Source of the DNA: Haberlea rhodopensis
Taxonomy: Eukaryota > Streptophyta > Magnoliopsida > Lamiales > Gesneriaceae
Direction of reading: 5' to 3'
DNA length: 64,000 nt
NCBI GenBank assembly: GCA_907163345.1
Contig: CAJQUN010000023.1
Coordinates: 7,450,598-7,514,597, forward strand
Shown: positions 22,801 to 37,000 of the stretch, piece by piece
Numbering within the stretch: the stretch's first letter is position 1
How the letters are laid out: every line of letters begins with the position of its first letter
Program-made: the position numbers and the translations under genes
The notes under the pieces: generated by a model
Databases searched by the model: none
The model's input: only the letters and a program-made list of their open reading frames with translations
Told to the model about the DNA's origin: nothing

Positions 22801-25800
22801 CTCTGTAAATTTTATCTATGCACTGGACATTCACTTATAATATCATCGCGGCGATTTAAGGTAACTGATGTCGCGGACAAAGAAATTCGAAAGTTGGAGA
22901 AGAGTTTTAAACAGGGAAGCCTTGTTCGTGTCAGGGTACTTGGGTTTAGGCGCTTAGAAGGACTTGCGACTGGTATTTTGAAGGTTGTTTTCACTCTATT
23001 AATCAATCTTTGTAATTATATGTGCATTTCACTGGTCAATTTCATGCTGACAGGGAATTGAACTCATTAACCATATGCTGCACGATGGATCTTATGAAAT
23101 ACCTCAAAATGACAGCGGAATTTATCCTCTTGAGATAAGTAGACAAGACTGGTAGAAAATGTTTCGAACAAGTAATCTGCAGGAATAAATTTTACCATTC
23201 ACCAATTATTGAATTAAAGCTTGAATTGGGTTTGGGGATAGATGATTTTCAATGATGTCCATGAAAAGGAATTTTGAAACCGAGAATATTAAATTGGTTC
23301 ATGTAGATCCTATAAATTTAGAAGTCTGAAGTTATGATCAGGAGCACTGGGGCCTCGGGAACTGTATGCATTACCTTGTTTTTTTTATTTTTTTATTATT
23401 ATTGAAGATGGTTGATAGGAGAGGGCCAGACATTTGGAATTGTTACCTGGAGCAATATATGATGATCTACCGATGGCATATATTCTCTTTAATTCCTATT
23501 TGATAAATTTCTGAATTCTCTTGTATTATATGCAACAATATATCTCATTTGCATATTAAACCAAACTGCATAAGTTTACTTGATAATTAGTGCTGATATG
23601 CTTGATTCTTTTTTGCTGATCAGACTAGCGCATTTGAAGGTTCAGTTTTCACTCACTCTGATGTAAAGCCTGGAATGGTGGTAAAAGCTAAAGTCATCGT
23701 ACTTGACAGTTTTGGTGCTATTGTGCAATTTTCCAGTGGCGTGAAAGCCCTGTGTCCTCTCCGACATATGTCAGAGTTCGAAATACTGAAGCCTAGAAAA
23801 AAGTTTCAGGTTGTGCATGTTTTTCTGAATGATTTTTCATTTCTGCATTCATTTCAGTGAAAGTCATTCCTTCTCTGAAATTTTACAGGTTGGAGTTGAG
23901 TTTGTATTTCGTGTTCTCGGTTGCAAGTCCAAGAGGATAACTGTTACACACAAGAAAACTCTTGTATGCTTTCTCCTGGCCTTTTAATTTCGTCAATCAC
24001 TTGAGCTTTCTTCTTGTTTCTTCTGTACGCATTTTTACATATATCCAGGTTACCCGCCAGTGTCACTCCAGTTTGAGTTGGCTTCATATTTGAAGTCTCC
24101 AGTTTATGGTTCATAACTTTTGCCAGTCTTTAATCTGGAATTATAAGTTGTGTGTGGATCAAGCTAGCTCATGATTTAAATCTTTGGTGGTTTGAATACA
24201 CTCACGACAGTTGAGCATATTGGAAAATCTTTGAGATTTATGAAGAAAAGTATGAGGTTAACCTGGTTTCAGTATAACTTATGAAGAGGACCTGGGCTAG
24301 AGTTTTAGATTTTGTACTTAGTGGATCTACTGATCTGTACCGTCTTTGAGATCAACTAAGCTGTAAGTTCATCTCATTGTTGAAGTGTGTGACCGAGAGT
24401 GGAAACAGGTTGTTAATTATTGAAGTAACTTACATTCTTCCTCAGGTATTTTCTATTGGTAGATCTGTAATCTGGAAACTAAAGGTTTGACATTAATTTT
24501 GGTAAAATTTCCAGTTGGCATGGTATGGTAGAGACAGGGATTGGTCTATTAGTTTTGGCAATTTCTTATAACATTAATTGTCTCCATTTCTTGAATGTGG
24601 TTGTCATGCTTCCCTTATTTAAGAGTCATTGCGATCATGGCAGGTGAAGTCGAAGCTAGAAATTCTTAGTTCTTATAATGATGCGACTGATGGATTAGTC
24701 ACGCATGGGTGGATTACGAAGATCGAGAATCGTGGATGCTTTGTTCGGTTTTATAATGGGGTGCAAGGATTTGCCCCAAGGTTAGTTACAGGACATTCGA
24801 GAAAAGCATTTTATAAACATCGTGCAGTGATTGACCTCCCTCGTATATTATGATATTTTTCTCATTATGGCAATCTCCAGCCAAGTTGAAGTGCATGTTG
24901 ATCTTGTTGCAGATATGAACTTGGTTTGGATCCAGAGATTGATATAGGATCCATGTATCATGTCGAGCAAGTTGTCAAATGCAGAGTTGTAAAATGTATT
25001 CCCGCATCTCGCCGAATACACCTTAGCTTGAACATGACACCTACAAGGTGTGTTTCTTTTGATCTTTGTTATATTTGCTTCGAGTTATTCTCCACTCCAC
25101 TTGTGTGCCAGGAATTTTTTTATAACATGAAATAGTAATGCAAAAGGTTGCTATTTTTCTTATGTTTTTCAATTTACCCTTTGCCTTTTTTCTGATTTTT
25201 GTTTGTCTGTCTGGCTTTTTTTTTTTTTTAATGTTATTTTTGGTATGAAACTTTGAAGCAAATGACAAAAAAACCCATCAAATATTGTTTCATATCCAAA
25301 AAACTCGTGCAATTTTTGTATTATATAAATTCATTCTACTAATTTCACACCAAAATGAGCTTGTCTAGTAATTAATACTTTTTCCCGAAACACAAACACA
25401 CAATATATAATATATATATTGATATCACCAAAAAGTGTGATTACCTTCTGATATCAATAAGAGGTAGGACAATACCTCCCCGTTCTTCAACGCAAATAGT
25501 TTCAGCGTCGATATTGCTTAGGATCTTCACCTTAGGGACCTGGAATCACGAAATAAACGTGAGAAGAGGGCCGGAAGTTTTCCGGCGTGTCCCCTCCGAC
25601 GCTCAAGTCAGGTGAGAGGATACGAGAAAATATATACTTGTAGAGTAAGTGAAAATGTTATGAATGACCAAACATGTAGATTGAACCTAGTAGGCGGAGA
25701 ACTAAGAGTTACCATGCATCAATGACTCTTTCCATGTTTATCCAAATTTTGTAAGGATATGATAAGATCTTGTGAATACAATCAAATCCCAGATATTTCT

Positions 25801-28800
25801 CCGCAGATCTCGCACTTGCGTAGTTTTTAGGAGATACAGTTTCCTTGTGTCCACGAACTAAGCAGGGGATGAGAAGAGCTCGGTCAATGAGCTCTGGTCC
25901 CAAAAGAGGTCGCTAGACTGTTTGCCGAAGGGCAAACAAGTAAGACAAAACACGCCGGTCAAACAGGTCGGCCTGCCAAAGAGTTCGGAAGAACAGACGA
26001 GGTTTTTTGAAAGACAATTTGTATGCCAGGTCGGCTCATCAGGTGGTGGCTTCTTATTAAGGGGTATCACAACCCACTTCCCAGTTGAGCTGACGTCGTA
26101 GACTAGAAGTTCGTATGTATTGAGTCAACCTGATGAGCCAGCTCTTCTATTTATTGACAATGTAGGCGGGAATCTAACAGGCTAACCAACTTGAATTTTG
26201 ATTTCAAAATTCTGACCGTTGGTGCGTCTGTTCGTATTTCGAGGTAAATCCTAACCGTTCAATACATCAGAGATCAACGGTCATGATTCGAGGAGGCCCC
26301 CTATATATATAGCATATCTGGTCCCCCATTGCCTGATTTTGCAACTATTGAAACAAATTGGCTCCGACCTCTTCTGCATCATTCTCCGTTTTTCTCTTTC
26401 TGAAACTCCTAGGTACGTTTATTCTTAGCTGTTTTATTTGAGAATTCCTTCTTCCCCTGATAAATTATTTCCTTCCCCTCTGACTGACGAGGCTCTTAGG
26501 GTGGTAGATCAATATGGTTCTTTTTTATCCCGAAGGGATTACCCTCCTTGAAGAAGTTGCTCGAACTGAGGACACCCAGGAAGCTGGGGTCTCGGCCGGG
26601 CATGAACTTTAGATTGCTGAGGGGGGTTTACGTTTTCCTTTTCCCGAGTTCTTTCAAGAGCTCAGTACTTTTTATCAACTTAACCTCAGCCAATTCTCCC
26701 ACAACTCTTTTCGTATTTTATGCAGCCTTGTAGTTATTTTTAGGGCGTTGGGGTTACCTTATGACAACCCCTCACTCTCTCACTTTTTCCACATCAAGAG
26801 ATCCGACGAGGGGCCTTGGTATGTGACTAGCCGACCTGGCTGTGCTTTTGTTGGGGGGGTACCATAGTAAGATCAATGATTGGAAGAACTACTTCTTTTT
26901 TGTTAACCTCCTCGGCCATGGGTATGCTGTACTGACTGAGTAGATTATCTTCCGGTTCTCCCTTCCCCACCCAAAATCTCAAAAAAGAGCCCCCTTTACT
27001 TAGATGTCATGAGAGCCGTTGGGGGCCACTGTTTCAATTCATCTAAACTGTTGGTGGATGAGCTCCTTTGTTTTGCTGGGCTGAGTCCGACGTATATAAC
27101 TTTGAGGTGGAAAGCTGGTACTTGTTTAAGCAAACTTCAATAACTATTTTAAACTTTCAACTATTTTTTGCTATGTTAGGCTGACCTCTTTATTTGTTTT
27201 GTCATTCAAACGATAGAGTAATGAGCTTATTAGTGCACAAGGCTCTTCAGAAGAGAAAGCAAAAGCAAGCACTCCCAAGCAGCTGAGGGAGTGACTATTG
27301 TGGTGTGGTGGTTGTGAGTCCTGCCGCCGGGGAGGTTCCCCTCTCCAGGAAAAAAACGGGCTGAACCAGGGGGATTTGCAGGGTCCTCGGCTGTAGATGC
27401 TCAACCGGTGAGGCAAGTTCGAGTTTGAACCGATCCTTCCGACCCATCACCGGTGAGTGATAAAGGAAGTGAGCCAGCTCGGGTTGAGAGGCGTCGTGAG
27501 AGGGTGATGGAGGCCTACCGATGAGGAGTTAGGCTTGTTGGGGAAGGGCCGAGCATCATTTGCCTTAGTTGTGGCTCGTGATCTGGCTTACACTGAAGAC
27601 GCCCTTTGCATGAGCCAACTGAGCTGGGGTGATCTTGTCACCCGTACTGGTAGCCGTCTTATTGAGGCCATGCTCTTGATGGGGGAGTTTGCATCCCGGG
27701 CTATGTTGATCCGAAGACAGTCTCTAAAGGACACCAAGGTGTTTGAGGCCATGCAGGACACACTGGCCGAGGCCAAATCCTTGCATGAGAAGGAAGTGGC
27801 TGAGCTTAAAGCTCAGATCGACAGAAAGTCCATTTTGGAAGCTGAGGCCCGTTCTTTGTTTGAGGCGCAAACACACAAGTATGAAACTGATCTGCGGGAG
27901 CTTCGTAATGAGCTAGGCACTGGCTAAAGGGTTAGCTGACTATGCAGAGCAGGAACTTGCCAAGGCTCAGAAGGAAGCGGCCAAGGATAAACAGAAATTA
28001 GAAGAGCAGGTCGGGGAGAAGCTCCTTACTTTTATTGAGGATGGTTTCCAAGGATGTGTAAGTCAGCTCAAAGAGCAAGGCTGTCTCCTACCCGACGTCT
28101 CCTTGGATTTTCTGGATGTGGAGAAAGTGGTGGCCACTCTCCCTCCTGACCTTTAGATATGAGTTCCCCTCTTCAGCTCGCATTTCCCCCTTAGTTTTTG
28201 TAAGCTCCCCCTTTGATTTTAATAGGATTGCTTCTGTAATTTTTTGCGAGTTCAGCTTTAACAGTTTGCCCATTTTGTATATTAATGAACGTTTTGTATA
28301 CCAAGTAAAATCAGATAGGAGCCTGCACAGTTATCTTGGCTTTATTGATTAATTACTTCAACAGGGCAAAGTAATAACATGATAGGACCAATCGTGGTAA
28401 TTAATAACTGATAGGACCAAACGTGTTAGCTCGGGTATGATAATTAATTACCCCGTAAGGGCAAAGTAAAAATAGATAGGACCAAGCACGTGTTAGCTCG
28501 GCTATGATAATTAATTACCCCGTAAGGTCAAAGTAAAAACATATAGGACCAAGCACGTCTTAGCTCGGCTATGATAATTAACTACCCCGTAAGGGCAAAG
28601 TAAAAACAGATAGGACCAAGCACTTGTTAGCTCGGCAATGATAAATAATTACCCCGTAAGGGCAAAGTAAAAACAGATAGGACCAAGCACGTCTTAGCTC
28701 GGCTCTGATAATTAATTACCCCGTAAGGGCAAAGTAAAAACAAATAGGACCAAGCACGTGTTAGCTCGGCTATGATAATTATTTGCCCCGTAAGGGCAAA

Positions 28801-30959
28801 GTAAAACAGATAGGACAAAGCACGTATTAGTTCGACTATGATAATTAACTACCTCGTAAGGGCAAAGTAAAAACAGATAGGACCAAGTATGTGTTAGCTC
28901 GGCAAAGTTAATTAATTCCCGTAAGGGCAAAGTGAAAACAAATGGGACCAAGCACGTCTATGATAATTAACTACCCAGTAAGGGCAAAGTAAAACAGATA
29001 GGACCAAGCACATGTTAGCTCAGCAAAGTTAATTAATTACCCCGTAAGGGCAAAGTAAAAACAAATAGGACCAATCACGTATTAGCTCGGCTATGGTCGG
29101 GTGAAAACCCTTGAGCCTGGCGTAACCAGGGTTGAGGTGGGCTCGTCATAAACGTGCTCCGGAGGTCGGGTGAGAACCCTTGGGCCTGGCGTAACCAGGG
29201 TTGAGGTGAGCTCGTTGTAAACGTGCTCCTGAGATCGGGTGAGAACCTTGGGCCTCGCGTAACCAGGGTTGTGAGCTCGTCGTAAACGTGCTCCTGAGGT
29301 CGGGTGAAAACCCTTGGGCCTGGTGTAACCAGGGTTGAGGTGAGCTCGTAGCAGACGTGCCTGAGGTCGGGTGAAACCCTTGGGCCTGGCTTAACCAGGG
29401 TTGAGGTGAGCTCGTCGTAAACGTGCTCCTGAGGTCGGGTGAAAACCCTTGGGCCTGGCCTAACCAGGACTGAGGTGAGCTCGTCATAAACGTGCTCATG
29501 AGGTCGGGTGAAAACCCTTTAATCATGTAGGCAACAAATTATAGAATATTCTCAAAATTGTATTGAAATAATGAAAGGGTAAATCATCCAAAAACACAAT
29601 CTTTGCAACAAAAGAAAACTAAAATACGTGAGCTAAGCATAATATTTGCGGAGGTGAGATGCATTCCAAGGCCTCTTTAATGTCTTCCCATCAGGGCCTT
29701 CTAGGTAATATGCTCCTGGACTTGACTTCTCTACTCTCTTAAAGGGACCCTCCCTACTTAAGATCTAGCTTGCCCACTTGCACCTTTCTCAGCACTAGGT
29801 CTCCGACCTGGAAACTTTTTTGAATAACTCGTCGGTTATACATCCGTGCAATGCGGCTACGATAGGCTTCCATCCTGATGGCGGCAACTTCCCATTTTTT
29901 CTTCAATTAAATTAAATCAAAATCAGCAGCTCTTCTCTCACTGTTCTGCTGGTCATAGAAATGTACTCTTGATGATTATGCTCCAATCTCAGCTGCCTCA
30001 TTTCCATAGGCCATACTAAAAGGTGTTTAACCTGTTCCCATCTTTGGTGTAGTTCGATAGGATCACAGGACATTGGGTAGTTCTTCCATCCAATTTCCTT
30101 TTGCTTTCCCAAGCCTAGCTTTAATGATCTGTACCAGAGACCTGTTGGCGACATCTACCTGACCATTGCTTTGAGGGTAAGCGACACAAGTAAAGGCCTG
30201 ATGAATCTTTAACTCTTCACACCACTTCCGGAGTAAAGCCCCCTGTAATTGTCTTCCATTATCAGAGATAATCTTCCTTGAGACTCCATATCGGCAGACA
30301 ATGATATCACCAAAAAGTGTGATTATCTTCTGATATCAATAAGAGGTAGGACAATACCTCCCAGTTCTTCAATGTAAATAGTTTCAGCGTCGATATTGCT
30401 TAGGATCTTCACCTTAGGGACCTGGAATCACGAAATAAATGTGAAAAGGGGGCCGGAAGTTTTCCGGCGTGTCCCCTCCGACACTCAAGTCAGGCGAGAG
30501 GATACGAGAAAATATATACTTGTAGAGTAAGTGAAAAAGTTATGAATGACCAACATGTAGATTGAATCTAGTATTTATAGGCGGAGAACTAAGAGTTACC
30601 ATGTATCAAGGACTCCTTCCATGTTTATCCAAATCTTCTCAGGATATGATAAGATCTTGTGAATACAATCAAATCCCAGATATTTCTCCGCAGATCTCGC
30701 ACTTGCGTAGTTTTTAGGAGATACAGTTTCCTTGTGTCCACGAACTAAGCAGGGGATGAGAAGAGCTCGGTCAATGAGCCTCGGTCCCAAAAGAGGTTGC
30801 TAGGTCTTTGCCGAAGGGCAAACAAGTAGGGCAAAACACGTCGGTCAAACAGGTCGTCTGTCAAAGAGTTCGGAAGAACATAGAGGTTTTTTGAAACACA
30901 ATTAGTATGTAATGGAGCCAGGTCGGCTTATCAGGTGGTGGTTTCTTATTAAGGAGTAT

Positions 30960-31004
<45 letters not shown>

Positions 31005-34000
31005 AAAATCGATCTGCTGATTAAATTTTTCTTAATTTGATTGAAAAAACCTACTAATTCAGGTAATCCAATGGAATTTATAAGAACTGTTTTAGATATG
31101 CTTTTATTAAATTAATAATAATATATCATTTGAGATATATATATTTTAATTATTTCTTTAATATAATTAGGGTACATTCTAAATCAAATAAATAAACTTT
31201 TATTATTATAATATATTTTCTTAAATTATTAATCATGGTATAATTTTGATATTTTATATGATAGATTTTATAACCATAAACAATTTTAATTTAGGTTTAT
31301 ATTACCCATAGTTATATAATTACATATGCATAATCGTCCCAAAAACTCTTATTAAATAAAAACTTAAATTAGATTATATTAAATAACTAATCAGTTTAAA
31401 ATTTTTATGAATAATAGTGAGCATTAGTTTTGTAATTCAATAATTCCTTTATGACTTGAAACCAGGGCAATTTTGTAACAAATATTGAAACCAGGGATTT
31501 GTAAAAAAATATTAGATTTTGATCTGGTTGGTTTTTTGGAACGAAAATATTATGGAAATGGTTTGTGGAAAAGTTTTTCCTAGGGTTTTCCAGATATGAA
31601 TTTTCTGAGATTTTGGTAATTTAAGGTTCAGTTCTCTCTATGGTCATTCCTTGTTGTGTTCACATAATCAACTATGTCTTTCACATAATCAACTATGTCT
31701 TTTGCTTCACATTATCGGGGATTTGAGTCACGTGATCTTATCAGAAGCTGCGGTTTCGTGGCGAAAGCTATTATCTTTTAGCAACACAAATTTCATAAAT
31801 TTGAAGTACAGTTTTAATTAAAGAAAATTGTTCACCTCTTTGATAGGGTATATTTGTCTATCTTGACAAATTAAATTATTACCTGTGAGCCCAGACGTCT
31901 TTTATTCCTAGATATAACACATTCATTCATCTGTAAAAGATTGATTTTTTGGTTCCTTTCTTTTAAACATATAATAGGACAGTAGGAGTTGAAAGTGTGG
32001 AACCAGGCAACCTAGTTGCTGGAGTTGTTGAGCAGGTATCACTGCATGAGATTGTAGTAGATGTCAATGCTTCAAGTCACATGAAAGGCACAATTTCCCT
32101 CGAGCATTTGGCAGATCACCATGGTAAATTGACTTGTACTTCTAGTATAGAGTTGCTCGTTTTGACATTCAAATTCGGCTTGGTGATTCAGCTTATAAAT
32201 ATGAAACTGCAGATTCCATAATTTTACTCAATTTTCCCCTCAGTATGTTACCTGTATTTGATTCTGGTTCCAAAATGCAACAGGCCTTGCCACATTGATG
32301 ATGTCTGCCTTGAAGCCAGGTTATCAATTTGACCAACTATTGGTTCTCGGTAATCTGCCTAATTTTTTTTCCATCGCCTTTTCATCTGGCAAACTTGTAA
32401 AACCTTCTTTTATGTCAAGTCATATTTCACGGAGGAGTAGAATGGATACAACAGTAGGATCATAAAGAGCATTTTGGTGTTGTCTAAATCAAGAAACAGG
32501 TGCAGTTGAAAACTGTACCCAACCTTGTATTGAGGATTGAGTGTTAAGCATTACAATGTGCATCCACATAACATAATCCATTTGAGTTTGCGTGATTAAA
32601 ATTATTATGATGCTATAAATCGAAGGGAAAGTTTTAATATCATGCATATTAAGGATTATTGCAATTCAAATTTATTTCTATTATTGCGAATACAGTTTAT
32701 TTAAGAATACTACTGAGACAAAAGAAGTAAATTGTTCACAGATGATGTTTTAAGGGGCGACAAAAAATCTTGCTCTTTCAATTTGCTATCAGTAGTTTCT
32801 ACACAATCAATCATATTCATTTCCAAGCTGAGTTTGGTATCATATGATGTTTGGTTACAGGAACCTACGGGATCTCATGAGCTCTTGCCTAAGATTTGTT
32901 ATATGCAAGAAACAAAGTAAATATGAAGTAGCATGTGTACTTAGCTATCAACATAGCATAATTTTTATTATGATGAACCACACCTAAGCTTATAAATTTC
33001 GTATAATTGTTTTACAAATTATTTTGTCTTGTACGACTTTTGACTATTCTCATTTTACTGAATGACATCTATGCAGATATTGGAGGAAACAGTCTTGTAC
33101 TTACTGCCAAATATTCACTTATTAACTCAGCTCAAGAGCTTCCTGTTGATGTTACCCAAATCCATTGTCACTCTTTGGTTCCTGTAAGAATGTTCGTTTT
33201 CGTCGCATTTCACCATGTTCTCAGAGCATATAATTGCACAATAGTGCCCTACAAATCATTTCCCTATCCAATGCCTCTCAGTTGCTTGCAAAGTTATAGT
33301 TTGCAAGAACAATCAGAAAATTTTCATCTTTTAGGAGCATGAGTTTTTCGCTTATAATGTTATCATCCTTATTTATTTTTCCTCCGCTTCTTTAACAGCT
33401 GATTAACATTTTTGGACCAGGGTTATGTGTGCAATATAATTGAAAGTGGCTGCTTCATACGATTTATAGGACGTTTAACTGGTTTTGCTCCCAAAAGCAA
33501 GGTTCATGTTCAGCATAGTCTCTTTTTACGCTTGAAATTTGTATATAATAAGTGAAGTTTGCGATTTATATTAACTTTGAGGTCTTGGGATCTTGTGAAG
33601 GCTACTGATCACTGGAGAACGGATCTTTCTGAGGTCTTTTTTGTTGGTCAGTCTGTTCGTAGCAACATAGTTGATGTAAGTAGAAACGGCATTTTGTTTT
33701 TCAGTAGGCTGAATTATATTTAACTTTAATCATCTCTGCTCTCTCTTCCAGGTTGATAGTGAGACGGGTAGAATAACCCTATCACTGAAGCAGTCATTGT
33801 GCTGTTCTACAGATTCATCTTTTATACAGGAACACTTTCTTTTGGAAGAGAAGGTAGCACCTAATTTCTCTTATCATGTAACCCCCTAGGATCTAAGTAA
33901 TGAGAACAAGATTTCAATACAGGTTTTACAAGCAATGACTTTCGGTTGAAAAGATTAGCTAAAGCAAAACAGTCAATTTTGTAGGAAACTGTTCTTCATC

Positions 34001-37000
34001 GAGACAAATGATACACACACCGAGTTAGCAACATATAATAATCCTACCATGACAAAAAATGAAACTAATTAGGCTATACCTGATCCAATGATTTATGGTT
34101 ATATTTGATCCCATGATTTATGGGATATTCAAATAAAATAAGAAACTAAAGGATAAGCTTAATTCTACAAGTGCAAACTAACTACGAAATCTCCTAAACA
34201 ACTAACTCTACACGTGGAAAGTATAGGCCGCGTTAATCACGTTTTTTTTTCTCACACTTGCCTTCAAGATGAAATTGAACTACTGAACTGCTTAGTAAGT
34301 ACATCCACAAATTGGACGTGTGTAGACATATACGGCATTCAAATAAACCCGCTCTCCAATTTCTCCTTGATGAAGTCTATGTCAAGTTCGATGCACTTCA
34401 TTCGATCATGCAGTATTAGGTTGTGAGCTGTACTAATTGTAGATTTATGATCACAGTAGAGTTATTGTGCTTATCAATAATCTATAACCGAAGTAGTTCA
34501 CGCATGCCTTGAGCCATTGCTCGTGATTCTACATTTGTACTGGACCATGCTACTATATTTTGTTTCTTACTCTTTCACGCCACTATATTATCACCTAGAA
34601 AGGATCAATAAGCAGAGGCTGACCTTCTATCAACTATTGATCCAGCATAATTGGCTGCCATGTATGCCTCAAGTATCAAACTTACGTCTTCGCTGGAATA
34701 AAACTTTTTCCTAAGTATCAAACATAGATCTTCGATGGAATACAACACCTTTCCCTTGTATCCCTGTGAGATACTGTTACACTCAGTAAGTTGATTGCAA
34801 ACGAAATACTTGGGGCTTTGCTGCATGACTTGGCTAATCACGCTCACTGCGTATACTATGACTGGTTGTGTAAGATAAATGCTTCTTCATTTTCCTATCT
34901 AGGGCTATGCCTTCCTCTGCAATATGACTTTCGATAACAGCATGTGATCCCCTTGGCTTTGCCTGTACATCTCAATCATAACTCTCGCAACTGTAAATAG
35001 TATGTCGTATTTGATGAATGTGGTTCGGATTAATTTTTGTATTGTTTTGCATAGACACATTATTTGCATTGAAACTATGCTGGATCTTTGTTGATAAATA
35101 TATTTGGCTACAATCTTTTCCAATATTGATACCTAGGGTGTAATAAAAGATTATGTAATAACATCGCAATAGAATTGGACTAAATAGACAAGGAAAGGTT
35201 TCCAGGTATTGGATTTGAGGAAGAACCAGGAAAGCAGTAGAGATCATTTTGTTTATCAGCATTGCCAATCATCTTTCCCCAAATGTACATCCTAAAATTC
35301 ATGATGATAACAAAAGAAGTTATTGCACAATTATGATCCGTAGTAATTTTGCTATTGGAAAGAAGATTATAACTTAAACTTGGAACATGAAGAACCGACT
35401 TTAAATAACACCACAATAATTTATATCACCAATGCCTGCGATTGAAAATGAACTTCCATCACCATGGTAACATTTATTTTAGCACTTGATGTTTTATAAT
35501 TTATATCGAAATCCCATCTTGTGGTCAGATGCTCTAGTGTCAACAATCCAATACTCACCAATATCCCTTTCTGATGAAAAGGATCATGGCTTCTTACCTT
35601 GCTGTGCCACCATTGCACTTGATGCAGGAGTTAACCACACTGTTTGATGGGCCTGTAGAAGGGCTTCTCAAATTTCCCTCTCTTGTGAGGGCCTGATCCT
35701 AATGTGATGTTGAATTATCACACAGTGATTAATTTACGTAAACAGCGGAAGATTTGTTTCAAATATCTTGTCAAATAGCCCATAAAATTTGTTCGCTTTT
35801 AAGTGATACATATATATGTTGATATCAAAATATATATACTTTCAGTTATGCCTTTCATTTGCAAATAATAAAGCAATCGTTATTCAACATCACTACAAAG
35901 TCTAGAAAATATCATACCCCAAGTACAACATACACGTGGCATACCCCGATAAATTTATTTTGTTTAAAAAGTGATGTAATATTACTGGGAATGAAAAACC
36001 ATGTATAACCTGAGCTCGCTCATCATGGAGCTCGGTTATCCCTCGATGCGTCACCGTAAGCATCAACACCATGACCTCCTGTAAATCCCGTCATATCTTT
36101 TCAGCGGGAAGGGCTTGCTACTGCAGATTCAGCCACATATGCCGTAGATTTTTTTGCTGAGTTCTGGGTTTCTAACCTTCTGGTTTTCCCTGGATCTCCT
36201 GGCATGGTTTAGTTTTTTGCTATCCTTGTTCTTTGAATTCTGAGAGTTACAAGATGCAGAATTTTGTAAAGCCTCAGAACTTTAGGAATTCAAAGGGCTA
36301 ATTGGCATGATCCTTTTTCGAATTTCTTGCGGAAAACCTTAGAACACACTTCATGAAGAGATGGGAATGGTTTAGTCCCCAATATTCTCTCTTCTTACTC
36401 TAATTTCGTTCAAATAGTTGTCCAACCCTTGCAGGAAATAAAAATCTCGATCCTTTTTATGCATCTTATGTTATGGACTCCAACAGTTAGGCCCAAGAAT
36501 CTAAAGCCCATCGAAGAGTCTAGATGCCATAGGGAGGGGGGAATATAATGTGGGGTGGTGGTTTGTTGCATTCATTTGGTTATCATTTTGTTGAGAGTTT
36601 GTTACTTGCTTTGCTAAGGAGTTTACAAAGTACTTACTCTGGGTGTTCTTTCATTTCTTGTAATTTCCTTTCGATCAATACTAAATATTTCCAGAAATTG
36701 TGCATTTGTTGTTTGTTCGATCATTAGCTCAGGTGAATCCTATCATCTTATGGTATAGAGATTGTGTAGAATAAATCCATCTCCAGCCACAACTCTGTTT
36801 AGGTGTTGAATACTTGGTGACAGATTTTGTTCCTTGCCGAATGTTGCAAATGATGATATAAATCTAAAAACATTTGAGGAGTATTTTCAAGGTTTGGAAA
36901 CATAGTGTGAACAGCCTCCCAAGTTTCTTAAGTAGTTTTGCAAAACAAGTAAGCTCATCCAAATTTTAGGTTTCCATGTCAACCAGGCAATAATTGAGGT

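Larger units (their letters stand above)
25420..30963 (-). mobile_element. Tat/Retand-like Ty3/gypsy element with internal deletion, in RRP5 intron 15
   Basis: Two ~0.66 kb direct repeats (25420-26071 and 30302-30963) begin TGATATCACC and end TATCACA, bounding 5.5 kb. On the - strand the order is 5' LTR, an integrase fragment, two tandem-repeat arrays, an extra ORF in antisense (read on +), a purine tract, 3' LTR. An antisense extra ORF between pol and the 3' LTR plus tandem repeats in that region is the layout known for the Tat/Retand lineage. Gag, protease, RT and RNase H are deleted, so it could only move with help in trans. No clean target duplication is visible because both flanks are CA/TA microsatellites. 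Confidence 0.8.

Noticed and set aside
28345..29520. Regularly spaced repeats resembling a CRISPR array
   Set aside because: Units are contiguous ~67-69 bp tandem repeats without unique spacers, inside a plant retrotransposon. They are minisatellites.
36470..36765. Plus-strand copia LTR followed by a primer site (TGGTATAGAG at about 36754)
   Set aside because: The match to TGGTATCAGAGC is imperfect, no second LTR was seen, and the surrounding fragments read on the - strand with a better primer site at 37434-37450.
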